Of a DNA stretch of 64,000 bases, positions 7,882 to 17,421 are shown one piece after another. The DNA comes from Pelagerythrobacter aerophilus (lineage in GTDB: Bacteria; Pseudomonadota; Alphaproteobacteria; Sphingomonadales; Sphingomonadaceae), in assembly GCF_003581645.1 (NCBI RefSeq), contig NZ_QXFK01000019.1:682001-746000 (forward strand), in the 5' to 3' direction. Position 1 is the first letter of the stretch; the number at the start of each line of letters is the position of its first letter. Both the position numbers and the translations under genes were made by a program. The notes below the pieces were generated by a model, which was not told the origin of the DNA, searched no databases, and saw only the letters and a program-made list of their open reading frames with translations.

Positions 7882-8910
7882 ATGCTGTTCCGCCTTGCCC
7901 GTCCCGCGCTCTTCGCGCTCGCCCCCGAAACCGCGCATCGCACGACGATCGCGGCGCTCAAGCTCTCGCCGGCGCGCACGCCGCCGGCGCCGGGACCGCT
8001 CGCAACCGAAGTGGCGGGGCTACGCTTCCCCAATCCGCTCGGCATGGCCGCGGGGTTCGACAAGGACGGCGAAGTGCCCGACGCGGTGCTCGGTCTCGGC
8101 TTCGGGTTCGTCGAGATCGGCTCGATCACTCCGCTGCCGCAGCCGGGCAATCCCAGGCCGCGCCTGTTCCGGCTGGCGGAGGACCGCGCGGTGATCAACC
8201 GCATGGGGTTCAACAACGGCGGCGCGGCGGAGGCAGAGGCACGGCTGCGCCGGCGCGCGGCCCGGCCCGGGATCGTCGGGGTCAATATCGGCGCGAACAA
8301 GGATTCGGCCGACCGGATTGCCGACTACGCGCTGCTTACCCGCCGATTCGCGCCGCTGGCGAGCTATCTCACGGTCAATATCTCCAGCCCCAACACCCCG
8401 GGCCTGCGCGCCTTGCAGGACGAGGGCGCGCTGATTGCGCTGCTCGATGCCGTGCTCGATGCGCGCCCGGCGGACGGTCCGCCGGTGTTCCTCAAGGTCG
8501 CGCCGGATCTTGAGCCTGCGGACATGGATGCGATCGCCCGCATCGCGCTCGACAAGCGGCTCGGCGCACTGATCGTCTCGAACACGACCATTTCGCGCCC
8601 GCCGCTCGCGTCACCGCAGGCGGGAGAGACCGGCGGGCTTTCGGGCGCGCCCTTGCGCGATCTGGCGCAGCAGCGGCTGCGCGACTTTCGCGCCGCGACC
8701 GGCGGTGCGATCCCGCTGATCGGCGTGGGCGGGATCGGCAGTGCGGAAGACGCCTGGGCTCGCATCCGCGCGGGCGCCAGCCTGGTCCAGCTCTACAGCG
8801 CCATGGTCTATGAAGGGCCGGGGCTGGCGCGGCGGATCGTGCGCGGGATGGAAGAGCTGATGCGCCGCGACGGCTTCGCCACGCTTGCCGAGGCGGTCGG
8901 GAGCGAATAG
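7882..8910 (+). CDS. pyrD: Dihydroorotate dehydrogenase (quinone), class 2
   Basis: 342 aa, normal for the membrane-associated class 2 enzyme that oxidises dihydroorotate to orotate with FMN and passes electrons to ubiquinone. Visible blocks are NPLGMAAGFDKDGEVPDAV, INRMGFNNGGA, YLTVNISSPNTPGLRALQ (with the catalytic serine of class 2) and PLIGVGGIGSAEDAWARIRA (FMN phosphate site). The N-terminal helix (MLFRLARPALFALAPE) fits quinone and membrane access. ggt starts only 9 nt downstream, so the two are probably cotranscribed. Confidence 0.96.
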   Translation: MLFRLARPALFALAPETAHRTTIAALKLSPARTPPAPGPLATEVAGLRFPNPLGMAAGFDKDGEVPDAVLGLGFGFVEIGSITPLPQPGNPRPRLFRLAEDRAVINRMGFNNGGAAEAEARLRRRAARPGIVGVNIGANKDSADRIADYALLTRRFAPLASYLTVNISSPNTPGLRALQDEGALIALLDAVLDARPADGPPVFLKVAPDLEPADMDAIARIALDKRLGALIVSNTTISRPPLASPQAGETGGLSGAPLRDLAQQRLRDFRAATGGAIPLIGVGGIGSAEDAWARIRAGASLVQLYSAMVYEGPGLARRIVRGMEELMRRDGFATLAEAVGSE

Positions 8911-8919
8911 CCACGTCGC

Positions 8920-10623
8920 ATGCTTCGCACCGTTCTCGTCCCCATCGCCGCCCTCCTCGCCCTAGCTGGGTGCGCGACCGTTCCGCCAGCGGAGACCGAC
9001 GCCGGCTTCGTCGGGACGGTCAGCGCCGCCGATCCGCGCGCGCAGGAGGCGGGCATGGCCATGTTGCGCCGGGGCGGCAGCGCCACCGACGCCGCGATTG
9101 CGACGATGCTCGCGCTGACCGTGGTCGAGCCGCAGAGCTCGGGCATCGGCGGCGGCGGCTTCATGGTCCGGGGCGCCGCGGACGGAACGGTCGAAACCTT
9201 CGACGGACGAGAGAAAGCGCCGGCCGGCGCGACGCCGGACTGGTTCCTGCGCCCGGACGGCACGGTGCCGCCGTTCGGCGAGTCGGTGAAGAGCGGTCTC
9301 AGCGTCGGCGTTCCGGGTAACATTGCGCTGGCCGCACTCGCCCACGAACAGCACGGACGGTTGCCCTGGGCCACGCTGTTCGAGCCGGCGATCGAGCTGG
9401 CGCGCGAAGGCTTCCGCATCAATCCGCGGCTCAACGGGTCGCTCACCTCGACGGCCGAGCGCGCCGGATGGACCGAGACGGGGCGGGCGCTGTTCTTCGA
9501 TGAGGCGGGCCAGCCGCAGCCCGCCGGGCACCTGGTCGTCAACGAAGAGCTTGCCCGCACGTTCGAGGCGATCGCCGCCGCAGGACCCGAAGCCTTCTAC
9601 GAAGGTCCGCGAGCCGAGGCGCTCGCCGCAACGGTCGCCGCCGAGACACCGCACGATGGCGCGATGACGGCGGCCGATCTCGCCACCTATGAGGCGAAGG
9701 AACGTGAGGCCGTCTGCGGCACTTACCGTGCCTACCGCATCTGCGGCATGGGTCCGCCGAGCTCGGGCGGGATCGCGGTGCTGCAGATCCTCGGCCAGCT
9801 CGAGCGCTTCGACCTCTCCGCACTCGGGGCCGAGAGCCCGGTCACTTGGCATCTGTTCCTCGAATCGCAGCGGCTCGCCTATGCCGACCGCGAACTCTAC
9901 ATCGCCGACAGCGACTTCGTATCGGTCCCCGTCCAGGGCCTGATCGACCGCGATTATCTCGCGCGGCGCAGCGCGCTGATCGATCCCGATTCGACGATCG
10001 AGGCGGTCGTCGCCGGCGTGCCCGCTGGTGCATCGACCGCGCTGGCCGACGGCGACGAGCCGGAGGAGCGCGGTACCTCTCACTTTGCCGTAGTCGACGC
10101 CGACGACACGATGATCAGCTATACCTCGACCATCGAGAGCGCCTTCGGCTCCGGGCTAATGACCGGCGGCTTCTTCCTCAACAACGAGTTGACCGACTTC
10201 AGCCGGTCGCCGGAAGTCGACGGTCGCCCGGTCGTCAACAGGGTCGAAGCGGGCAAGCGTCCGCGCAGCTCGATGGCACCGATGGTCGTATGGGATCCGC
10301 AGGGCCGCCCGGTGCTGGCAATCGGCGCCGCAGGCGGGAGCACGATTCCGGTGCAGACCGCCCGCAGCATCATCGGCGTGATCGACTTCGGCCTGGGCAC
10401 GGAAGCGGCGCTCGGCATGCCGTTCGTCATGGCGTACGGCGACGGTGTGACCGTGGAGGAGGGCACCTGGCTCGAAGGCGCAATCCCGCAGTTGAAGGCG
10501 CTCGGCCACAGCGAGATCGCGGTGCGCGAGGCGGGTGTGAAGGGGAATGCGGTGCTGCGCCGGGGCGACCGCTGGATTCCCGCCCGCGACCCGCGGGTCG
10601 AGGCGAAGCTGATCCTGCCCTGA
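8920..10623 (+). CDS. ggt: Gamma-glutamyltransferase, lipoprotein form
   Basis: 567 aa. It begins with a lipoprotein signal (lipobox LAGC, Cys18), so it is predicted to be membrane-anchored in the periplasm. Ntn-hydrolase family blocks include GGSATDAAIATMLALTVVEP, SSGIGGGGFM and GTSHFAVVDADD, in which Thr386 is the predicted autocleavage site and nucleophile; GGFFLNNELTDFS and SSMAPMVV follow. It cleaves gamma-glutamyl bonds (glutathione). It lies 9 nt after pyrD. The missing usual link to pyrimidine synthesis suggests simple operon adjacency. Confidence 0.94.
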   Translation: MLRTVLVPIAALLALAGCATVPPAETDAGFVGTVSAADPRAQEAGMAMLRRGGSATDAAIATMLALTVVEPQSSGIGGGGFMVRGAADGTVETFDGREKAPAGATPDWFLRPDGTVPPFGESVKSGLSVGVPGNIALAALAHEQHGRLPWATLFEPAIELAREGFRINPRLNGSLTSTAERAGWTETGRALFFDEAGQPQPAGHLVVNEELARTFEAIAAAGPEAFYEGPRAEALAATVAAETPHDGAMTAADLATYEAKEREAVCGTYRAYRICGMGPPSSGGIAVLQILGQLERFDLSALGAESPVTWHLFLESQRLAYADRELYIADSDFVSVPVQGLIDRDYLARRSALIDPDSTIEAVVAGVPAGASTALADGDEPEERGTSHFAVVDADDTMISYTSTIESAFGSGLMTGGFFLNNELTDFSRSPEVDGRPVVNRVEAGKRPRSSMAPMVVWDPQGRPVLAIGAAGGSTIPVQTARSIIGVIDFGLGTEAALGMPFVMAYGDGVTVEEGTWLEGAIPQLKALGHSEIAVREAGVKGNAVLRRGDRWIPARDPRVEAKLILP

Positions 10624-10715
10624 CGGCGATCCCACGCTTGCCGCTACCGCGACGGCGGCGTAATCCGGGCCACCGGCCGCAGTGAAGCCGGACGTGGGAG
10701 CAGGAGCCCAGAGAC

Positions 10716-12521
10716 TTGCAGCTTTCCGATATCGATTCGGCGAATAACCTCGTCGAACTCTTCCTCAAGCGTGCCGATGCGAAGGGCGACGCGCCCATGC
10801 TGGGGGTCAAGCGCGGCGGGGCGTGGCAGACGACGAGTTGGCGCGAGGCGGCCGAAACGGTCTGCATTCTGGCCGAAAACCTCCGCGCCCTCGGGCTAGA
10901 GCAGGGCGACCGGGTTATGCTGGTCTCCGAAAACCGCCCCGAATGGTGCATCGCCGATCTTGCGATCATGGCGGCGGGCTGCGTTACCGTGCCCGCCTAC
11001 ACCACCAATACCGAGCGCGACCACGTCCATATCCTCGACAATTCGGGCGCCCGGGCGGTCATCGTATCGACCGAGAAACTCTCGCAGCCCCTGCTCCCGG
11101 CGATCATGCGCACCGGCATCGCCGAGCATGTCATCCCGATCGACGGCATCCGCAAATACCAGCAAGGCAATCTCGCCTGCCACGCCTGGCCGAACATGGT
11201 CAAAGGCGACGCCGTCGCCGCACGCAAGGCGGTGGAAGAGCGGATCGCCGCTATCGGCCGCGACGACACCGCCTGCATCATCTACACCAGCGGCACCGGC
11301 GGCGCGCCACGCGGCGTGTTGCAGCATCACGGTGCGATCCTTTGCAACGTCGCCGGCGCGGCGGATATCCTGGCGAACGATTTCGGGCTCGATGCAGACG
11401 AGCGCTTCCTCTCGTTCCTGCCGCTGAGCCATGCCTACGAGCACACCGGCGGCCAGTGCCTGCCGATCGCGGTGGGCGCGGAGATCTACTACGCCGAGGG
11501 ACTCGAGAAGCTCGCCAGCAATATCGAGGAGACGCGCCCGACGATCATGGTCGTCGTCCCGCGCCTGTTCGAAGTCCTGCGCCAGCGGATCATGAAGCAG
11601 GTCGATAAGCAGGGTGGGGCGGCCAAGGCGCTGATGGACCGCGCGCTCGCGCTCGGCGAGCGGCAGGCGGAAGGCCGCTACCGTTTCGGCGACAAAACGC
11701 TGAATTTCGTTCTCGAGCGGCTGCTGCGGCCGAAGATTCGCCAGCGCTTCGGCGGGCGGATCAAAGCGATGGTCAGCGGCGGCGCGCCGCTCAATCCCGA
11801 TGTCGGGGTGTTCTTCCAGGCGATGGGGCTGACCATGCTTCAGGGCTACGGCCAGACCGAGGCGGGGCCGGTGATCAGCTGCAATCGACCGAACGCAGGG
11901 ATCGCGATGCATACGGTCGGCCCGCCCTTGCGCGGAGTGGAGATTCAGATCGCGGAGGATGGCGAGATCCTCTGCCGCGGCGAGCTGGTCATGCACGGTT
12001 ATTGGCGCAACGAGGCCGAGACGCGGCGTACGCTCAAGGACGGCTGGCTGCACACGGGCGACATCGGTCATCTCGACGAGAAGGGCCGGATCGTCATCAC
12101 CGACCGCAAGAAGGACATGATCGTCAACGACAAGGGCGACAACGTCGCGCCGCAGAAGATCGAGGGCATGCTGACCCTGCGGCAGGAGATCGCGCAAGCG
12201 ATGGTGAGCGGCGACCGGCGCCCTTACGTCGTGGGCCTGATCGTGCCCGACGCGGAATGGGCGCTCGAATGGGCCAACGCCAACGACGAGAAGTTCGACA
12301 TGAAGGAACTGCAAGGCCTGCCCGCCTTCCGCAGCGCGGTGCGCGCCGCGATCGACGAAGTGAACCGGGATCTCTCGGTGATCGAGAAAGTCCGCCAGTT
12401 CGCCTTCGCCGACGAGCCGTTCACGATCGAGAACGAGGAGATGACTCCCTCGATGAAGATTCGCCGCCACAAGATCCGCGAACGCTACCAGCCGCGATTG
12501 GACGCGCTCTACCGGAGTTAG
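10716..12521 (+). CDS. Long-chain fatty-acid--CoA ligase-like AMP-binding protein
   Basis: 601 aa. The ANL-superfamily P-loop is IIYTSGTGGAPRGV (about residues 188-201; the usual SGTTG is SGTGG here). It also has the motifs GYGQTEAGPVIS and GWLHTGDIGHLDEKGRIVITDRKKDMI and the C-terminal lysine region. Long-chain acyl-CoA synthetases of the FACL type match best, so it probably activates fatty acids. The start is TTG at 10716 with CAGGAG 9 nt upstream; no nearby ATG gives the MQLSDIDSANNL N-terminus. It is convergent with the antiporter gene 6 nt away. Confidence 0.88.
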   Translation: MQLSDIDSANNLVELFLKRADAKGDAPMLGVKRGGAWQTTSWREAAETVCILAENLRALGLEQGDRVMLVSENRPEWCIADLAIMAAGCVTVPAYTTNTERDHVHILDNSGARAVIVSTEKLSQPLLPAIMRTGIAEHVIPIDGIRKYQQGNLACHAWPNMVKGDAVAARKAVEERIAAIGRDDTACIIYTSGTGGAPRGVLQHHGAILCNVAGAADILANDFGLDADERFLSFLPLSHAYEHTGGQCLPIAVGAEIYYAEGLEKLASNIEETRPTIMVVVPRLFEVLRQRIMKQVDKQGGAAKALMDRALALGERQAEGRYRFGDKTLNFVLERLLRPKIRQRFGGRIKAMVSGGAPLNPDVGVFFQAMGLTMLQGYGQTEAGPVISCNRPNAGIAMHTVGPPLRGVEIQIAEDGEILCRGELVMHGYWRNEAETRRTLKDGWLHTGDIGHLDEKGRIVITDRKKDMIVNDKGDNVAPQKIEGMLTLRQEIAQAMVSGDRRPYVVGLIVPDAEWALEWANANDEKFDMKELQGLPAFRSAVRAAIDEVNRDLSVIEKVRQFAFADEPFTIENEEMTPSMKIRRHKIRERYQPRLDALYRS

Positions 12522-12527
12522 CGCCGC

Positions 12528-13640
12528 CTAGGGAACGATCGTGATGAACAGGAAGGTCGCGAAAATCGTCAGGTGAATCACGCCTTGGACCACAGTCGTG
12601 CGTCCACGGCCCAGCGTGATCGCGGCGACCAGGAGAGTGAGGGCGAGGATCACGATCGAGGGCATCGACAGACCCAGTTCGAGATCGAGACCCAAGATCA
12701 GCGCCACCGTCGCGACCGCGGGAATGGTCAGCCCGATGGAGGCCAATGCGGAGCCGATCGCGAGGTTGAGGCTGGTCTGCACGCGATTGGCGCGCGCGGC
12801 ACGCAGCGCTGCGAATCCCTCTGGCGCGAGCACCAGCGCGGCGATGATGATTCCGACTAGCGCACGCGGCGCGCCGATCGCCGCGACCCCGACCTCGATC
12901 ACCGGCGAGAGGTTCTTGGCCAGCAGCACGACCGCCGCCAGCGCGACAAGCATGGCCGCACCTGCCGCCATTGCTTTCGGACGCGGCACCGGCGCTTCGT
13001 GCGCACGGTCGTCTGCGTCGGGAATGTGGTGCAGGAAATGGTCGCGATGGCGGATCGTCTGCGCGACGACGAACGTCGCGTAGATCAGCAGCGAGATGAT
13101 CGCCACGAACACGAGCTGCTGGGAATTGTAGAAGGCGCCGCTGGCGCTGGTCGTGTAGTTCGGCAGGATCAGCGTCAGCACGGACAGCGTCGCAAGCATG
13201 GCCAGGCCGGCACTCACTCCCGACTGGGTATAACTCTGCTCGTGATGTCGCCGGCCGCCGGCCAGCAGACAGAGGCCGATGATGCCGTTGATCGTGATCA
13301 TGATCGCCGCAATCAGCGTATCGCGCGCCAGCGCCTGGGCCTGCGCGCCCTCGCTCAGCATGATCGAGACGATCAGCGAGCTTTCGATGATCGTGACCGC
13401 CAGGGCGAGCACGAGCGTACCGAACGGCTCCCCCAGGTGATGCGCAAGGACCTCGGCATGATAAACCGCGGCCAGGATCGCGGCGCCGAGCAACACGCCG
13501 ACCACGACCGCAAGGGCCGGACCTTCGGGTTTGCCCAGCAGAACGGCAGCCAGCGCGACAAGCGGTGCAAAAACCGACCAGGAAGAAAGGCCGAAGAAGC
13601 GCACGGACGGTCTGGTAGTCTGGGCTGCAGGCGCTGTCAT
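12528..13640 (-). CDS. Calcium/proton antiporter of the ChaA (CaCA) type
   Basis: 370 aa, about 10-11 hydrophobic segments. Both alpha-repeat motifs of the Ca2+:cation antiporter superfamily are visible: HHLGEPFGTLVLALAVTIIE in the N-half and APEGFAALRAARANRVQTSL in the C-half, each with the acidic residue that binds cation. The HRDHFLHH histidine-rich loop lies between the halves. It resembles ChaA and Rhizobium y4hA. A role in Ca2+ or Na+/K+ efflux across the inner membrane is inferred from family. Confidence 0.88.
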   Translation of the reverse strand: MTAPAAQTTRPSVRFFGLSSWSVFAPLVALAAVLLGKPEGPALAVVVGVLLGAAILAAVYHAEVLAHHLGEPFGTLVLALAVTIIESSLIVSIMLSEGAQAQALARDTLIAAIMITINGIIGLCLLAGGRRHHEQSYTQSGVSAGLAMLATLSVLTLILPNYTTSASGAFYNSQQLVFVAIISLLIYATFVVAQTIRHRDHFLHHIPDADDRAHEAPVPRPKAMAAGAAMLVALAAVVLLAKNLSPVIEVGVAAIGAPRALVGIIIAALVLAPEGFAALRAARANRVQTSLNLAIGSALASIGLTIPAVATVALILGLDLELGLSMPSIVILALTLLVAAITLGRGRTTVVQGVIHLTIFATFLFITIVP

Positions 13641-13673
13641 CCGTCCCTCGCTAGCGCGTTGGACACCGCGCGA

Positions 13674-14018
13674 CTAGTCGCGCCACTTGTCGTTCGTCGG
13701 GTCGTCGATGCTCTCGTCGTGACCGGTCCCGCTCGAGAGGAACACCAGCCCCATCAGGGCGGCGGTCAGCATCATTGCCACCCCGACGCCGAGTCCGGTG
13801 GCGATGTAGAAGTGGATCGAAAGCGCGCTGTCGGTGACATAGATGTAGCCAAGGACCAGCGCGACCACGACCAGCGTGACGAGCACCATCACGCGCATAA
13901 GCCGCTTGTAGCGGCCCCACGCGAATGCGGCCTTGTCGGGATCGTCGAGGGGCGATCGGGATGTCATCCAGTCCCAACTGGCTGTTTCCCGCCCGATTGG
14001 CAATGGCGGGCGTTTCAT
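13674..14018 (-). CDS. Small membrane protein, two transmembrane segments
   Basis: 114 aa. The start at 14018 (MKRPPLPIG) has GGGAG 7 nt upstream; the longer upstream frame is a shadow. It has two predicted membrane helices (VMVLVTLVVVALVLGYIYV and FYIATGLGVGVAMMLTAALM) and an acidic C-terminal tail ending DDPTNDKWRD. It resembles an uncharacterised protein conserved in sphingomonads; no function can be given. It diverges from the CBS gene by 36 nt, so the two share a promoter region. Confidence 0.7.
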   Translation of the reverse strand: MKRPPLPIGRETASWDWMTSRSPLDDPDKAAFAWGRYKRLMRVMVLVTLVVVALVLGYIYVTDSALSIHFYIATGLGVGVAMMLTAALMGLVFLSSGTGHDESIDDPTNDKWRD

Positions 14019-14054
14019 GGCATTCTCCCATCCTAGCGAAGGAGGCCGGATACC

Positions 14055-14486
14055 ATGGACATAGCCAGCCTGATCGTCGGCCGGGCACGCGCCGACATCG
14101 TGCAGTGCGAAGCAGCGACCCGGATGCGCGATGCGGTCGCCCTGCTCGCCGAGCGCCGGATCGGCGCCATGCCGGTTATGGAAGGCGGCAGGGTTGCGGG
14201 CATCTTCTCGGAGCGCGATGTGCTCTACTGCGTGGCGAAGGAAGGGGCCGCCGCGTTCGACCGCACGGTGGGCGAGGTGATGACCGCGCCCGCAATCACC
14301 GTTTCGCCGAAAACCAAAGTCGACGAGGCCATGGCGCTGATGACCCGGCGGCGCGTGCGCCACTTGCCGGTCGTCGACGGGGAGGTCATGTGCGGGTTCA
14401 TCTCGATCGGCGATCTGGTCAAGTCGCGGATCGACGAAGTCGAGCGCGATGCGGCTGCGATGCGTGACTATATCCGAACCGCTTGA
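14055..14486 (+). CDS. Tandem CBS-domain protein
   Basis: 143 aa made of two CBS domains: MRDAVALLAERRIGAMPVM followed by GIFSERDVLYCV, and VDEAMALMTRRRVRHLPVV followed by GFISIGDLVKSRI. The pair forms a Bateman module, which normally binds adenine nucleotides. There is no attached effector domain, so the partner is unknown. erpA follows after 31 nt and may be cotranscribed. Confidence 0.9.
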   Translation: MDIASLIVGRARADIVQCEAATRMRDAVALLAERRIGAMPVMEGGRVAGIFSERDVLYCVAKEGAAAFDRTVGEVMTAPAITVSPKTKVDEAMALMTRRRVRHLPVVDGEVMCGFISIGDLVKSRIDEVERDAAAMRDYIRTA

Positions 14487-14517
14487 GCGCGGCCCGGCGC
14501 ATCCCCATATCGCCCCC

Positions 14518-14847
14518 ATGGCCGACACGCTGACTCTCACGCCCGCCGCCGCGAAGCGCATTGCATGGATTGCCGAACGTCAGGCGAAACCCGCCGTGCT
14601 GCGGCTTTCGGTGGAAGGAGGCGGCTGCTCCGGCTTCCAGTACAAGTTCGATCTCGCCGATGCGCCCGACACGGACGACAGCGTGAGCGAGACCGACGGC
14701 GTGCGCCTGGTGGTCGATCCCGTCAGCCTGGACCTCGTCGCGGGCAGTACGGTCGATTTCGTGGAATCGCTGGGCGGTGCGGCCTTCAAGGTCGAGAATC
14801 CCAACGCCGCCGCCGGTTGCGGCTGTGGCTCCAGCTTCGGAATCTAG
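14518..14847 (+). CDS. erpA: A-type Fe-S carrier ErpA
   Basis: 109 aa. A-type carriers take Fe-S clusters from the SUF scaffold and insert them into target proteins. The three cluster-binding cysteines are present, one in GGGCSGFQYKF and two in AGCGCGSSFGI. The ATG at 14518 gives the usual N-terminus MADTLTLTPAAAKRI. It lies well away from the suf operon, in a short rightward unit with the CBS gene. Confidence 0.92.
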   Translation: MADTLTLTPAAAKRIAWIAERQAKPAVLRLSVEGGGCSGFQYKFDLADAPDTDDSVSETDGVRLVVDPVSLDLVAGSTVDFVESLGGAAFKVENPNAAAGCGCGSSFGI

Positions 14848-14961
14848 CGCCGCTTCCCACTTGGGCGCGCGCCGCGCTTTCGAAGCCGCCCATTTTCTTC
14901 TAGCGAAGCGTTGAAGGGCGGGACCGGTAGGCTCCGCTCCAACGGTGTGCGGGAGGTTGCT

Positions 14962-15741
14962 CTGAGAATCGCCAGCTTCAATATCAACGGCGTCAAGGCG
15001 CGCCTGCCGCGGCTGATCGAGTGGCTCGAGGAAACCCGCCCCACGGTCGCCTGCCTGCAGGAGATCAAGAGCCAGGACGAGGGCTTCCCCGCCGACGCGT
15101 TCGAGAAGATCGGCTACAAGGCGATCTGGCATGGCCAGAAAGGGTTCAACGGCGTCGCGATCCTCGCGGACGGGGTGCAGCCGGTCGAGGCGCAGCGCAC
15201 CTTGCCCGGCGATCCGGACGATCTCCATGCGCGCTACATCGAAGCCGACGTGAACGGCGTGCGGATCGCCTGCATCTACCTGCCCAACGGCAATCCGCAG
15301 CCCGGCCCCAAGTTCGATTACAAGCTCGCCTGGATGGAGCGGCTACGTGCGCGCATGGCCGAGCTGTGGGCGCTGGAGATCCCCTGCGCCGTGGTGGGCG
15401 ACTTCAACGTCATTCCCGAGGACAAGGACGTCTGGTCGCCCGCGGCCATGGCCAGCGACGCGCTGATGCAGCCGGAATCGCGCGCCGCCTATCGCCGGTT
15501 GCTGGCGGCCGGCTGGACCGACGCGCTCGATACGTTGAATCCGCGCGGCGGTGTGTGGACCTTCTGGGACTATCAGGCCGGCGCCTGGCAACGCGACCAC
15601 GGCTTCCGCATCGATCACCTGCTGCTCAGCCCCGAACTCGCCGACCGCATGGTCGCCGCGGGGGTCGACAAGGAATACCGGGGCCGCGAAAAAGCCAGCG
15701 ATCACACGCCGGTGTGGGTCGACGTCGCCGACCGGGCATGA
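14962..15741 (+). CDS. xth: Exodeoxyribonuclease III
   Basis: 259 aa from a CTG at 14962 that has GGGAGG 5 nt upstream and yields the canonical RIASFNINGVKARLP. In-frame GTG 14947 and ATG 14911 are alternatives but add non-family residues. The EEP-fold catalytic sites are visible: NINGVKARL, CLQEIKSQDEGFP (metal Glu), YLPNGNP, VGDFNVIPEDKD (Asp/Asn) and SDHTPVW (general-base His). It acts in base-excision repair as an AP endonuclease and 3' exonuclease. Confidence 0.93.
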   Translation: MRIASFNINGVKARLPRLIEWLEETRPTVACLQEIKSQDEGFPADAFEKIGYKAIWHGQKGFNGVAILADGVQPVEAQRTLPGDPDDLHARYIEADVNGVRIACIYLPNGNPQPGPKFDYKLAWMERLRARMAELWALEIPCAVVGDFNVIPEDKDVWSPAAMASDALMQPESRAAYRRLLAAGWTDALDTLNPRGGVWTFWDYQAGAWQRDHGFRIDHLLLSPELADRMVAAGVDKEYRGREKASDHTPVWVDVADRA

Positions 15742-15772
15742 GGCTGCGGAGGCATCGGCCTCCGCTCACCGA

Positions 15773-16408
15773 TCAGCGGTAGAAGACGTGTGTGTCGATC
15801 GTGGCGCGCGCCTGCTTGCTGCGGCTCCACGACGGTTTGACGTAAGTGGCGTGGAAATAGAGCGAGTCCGCGGCTTCGCTTTCCCACAGCCCTTCGTGCG
15901 CGATGTGCGCCACGGCCTTGGCACGTTCCCACGCGGCCGATCCGCGCCGAATGTGAGGCATGCCGCCGCCCCGCACGAAGGAGAACTGGGCGCGCTGGAA
16001 CACCACACCGCAGTAACTCGAGGGGAAGAGGCCCGAGTTGGCACGATTGATCACCACTTGCGCCACGGCAAGCTGGCCTGCGAGCGGCTCGCCGCGCGAT
16101 TCGAAGTAGATCGCACCCGCGAGGCATTCCATCTCGCGCGAAAGCCGCCCATGATCGGGGATTTGCGCAACCAGTTCGCGCAGCGAGCTCGCATCGGCGA
16201 GATCCTGCGCCGTTGCGGCGTCGGGAAGCGGCTGGACCACTTCCTTCTCGACGAAAACCGGAACGACCTCCTCGGTCAGCACCGGTTCGGAAATCTGGGG
16301 GTTCTCGCCCATCTGGGCGTTGGCGCCGGAACCTTCGGCGCTGGCAACCGTAAAACTGGTCATTGCGGCAAGCGCCGCCAACGACGCCAAGCGGGTCTTT
16401 CGACTCAT
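15773..16408 (-). CDS. Cell-wall hydrolase, SleB type (Hydrolase_2)
   Basis: 211 aa from the ATG at 16408. The signal peptide covers about the first 25 residues (ends ASA). The C-terminal half is the SleB-like domain: MECLAGAIYFESRGEPLAGQ with the predicted catalytic Glu in YFESRGE, VAQVVINRANSGLFPSSYCG and FHATYVKPSW. Such proteins cleave peptidoglycan glycan strands in the periplasm. The acidic linker between signal and domain is poorly conserved in type. It is convergent with xth. Confidence 0.88.
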   Translation of the reverse strand: MSRKTRLASLAALAAMTSFTVASAEGSGANAQMGENPQISEPVLTEEVVPVFVEKEVVQPLPDAATAQDLADASSLRELVAQIPDHGRLSREMECLAGAIYFESRGEPLAGQLAVAQVVINRANSGLFPSSYCGVVFQRAQFSFVRGGGMPHIRRGSAAWERAKAVAHIAHEGLWESEAADSLYFHATYVKPSWSRSKQARATIDTHVFYR

Positions 16409-16612
16409 CAATCCGTCATATCTAGGCGGTGAACGAGCACAGTCGCAGGCTGGGACCTGATCGCGTCAAATTGCGTTTAGGATGGGTCCGGATGAAAAAG
16501 GCCTGCCGGCCGTTCCCCGTCTGCGTGCCTGCCGCGCGGCCGAAATGCCGCCCATGCCGCCTGCGCATCGGTAGTTGCGCGGCCAGATAGATAGCGGCGT
16601 TTCGATGTCAAC

Positions 16613-16951
16613 TTAACGCGGCAGGGATGCGACGAACCGTTCTTGGTCCGCGATATCTGCCTCGAGAATCCAGATATCGCCGTCCTGGCGCTTGCGCCGC
16701 GTCAAATACTCGGAAAATTCCAATGGGTTTTCAGCGTCTTGCTCGCGAGACAGCACGAAAGCGCGGGTTCCGTCGAGCTGCGGCATTCTTTCGTAAAGCC
16801 GCGCCGCGCGACCGCGAAATATCGTTACCAGCAGAATCGTGCCCGAGTCGCGTTCACCTTTTTCGATAACCGTGCCGAACCCGCCGAGCGATTCGGCAAG
16901 CCGCAGAATCGCCGCCGCTTCGAGATGCGCGGGCAGCCGGCGGTCCACCAT
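16613..16951 (-). CDS. DUF1491 family protein
   Basis: 112 aa, soluble. It matches the DUF1491 family found in Sphingomonadales and related orders (LPAHLEAAAILRLAESLGGF, then GTILLVTIFRGRAARLYERM and a C-terminal DIWILEADIADQERFVASLP). No function is known. Its ATG overlaps the thioesterase stop (ATGA), making it the third gene of a leftward ptsN-thioesterase-DUF1491 unit. Confidence 0.78.
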   Translation of the reverse strand: MVDRRLPAHLEAAAILRLAESLGGFGTVIEKGERDSGTILLVTIFRGRAARLYERMPQLDGTRAFVLSREQDAENPLEFSEYLTRRKRQDGDIWILEADIADQERFVASLPR

Positions 16952-17421
16952 CAGGCCTGGCCGGGGCGATAGCCCGCGAGGCTCGAAAGTGCGATCCGCG
17001 AGCGCATGAACGTGCCCGTGCCCCGGCCGATCTCTTCGCCTTCGGCATCGATCAACCGCGCTTCGGCGACCAGAACGCGCCGCCGTCCGCTGATCCAGCG
17101 CCCCTCGGCCGTCACTTTGCCTTCGCGCACCGGCTTGGTGAAATGGAGGTTGAACGAAGTCGTCAGGAGGAAGCGGTCGGTGATCAGCGTGTTCGCCGCG
17201 TAGAAGGCGGCATCGTCGAGCATCTTGAAATAGATCGTCCCGTGCGCCGCGCCGGCGGCGTGATAGGCGGCCGGGGTCACGACGAACTCGATCCGCGACC
17301 GCCCTTCGTCGACGATTTCCAGCGTCGATTCGAACAGTGCGTTGACCGGCGCGGACCGGTAGAGCGCCTCGAGCCCTCGGTAGTGCGGGCCGGCGCCGGA
17401 CCGAGAGTCAGGCGACGTCAC
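16951..17421 (-). CDS. PaaI-type hotdog thioesterase
   Basis: 156 aa with a single hotdog fold: YHAAGAAHGTIYFKMLDDAAFYAAN contains the HGG-like helix region (here HGTIYFKMLDDAA), followed by FNLHFTKPVREGKVTAEGRW. Members hydrolyse acyl-CoA thioesters; the substrate is unknown. The start overlaps the 3' end of ptsN by 14 nt and its stop overlaps the DUF1491 ATG. Confidence 0.85.
   Translation of the reverse strand: MTSPDSRSGAGPHYRGLEALYRSAPVNALFESTLEIVDEGRSRIEFVVTPAAYHAAGAAHGTIYFKMLDDAAFYAANTLITDRFLLTTSFNLHFTKPVREGKVTAEGRWISGRRRVLVAEARLIDAEGEEIGRGTGTFMRSRIALSSLAGYRPGQA

Noticed and set aside
5631-8513. Very long open frame on the + strand (over 900 codons)
   Set aside because: It lies antisense to the DUF885 lipoprotein and runs through pyrD in another frame; Arg-rich, with no family motif. 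High GC opens the antisense frame.
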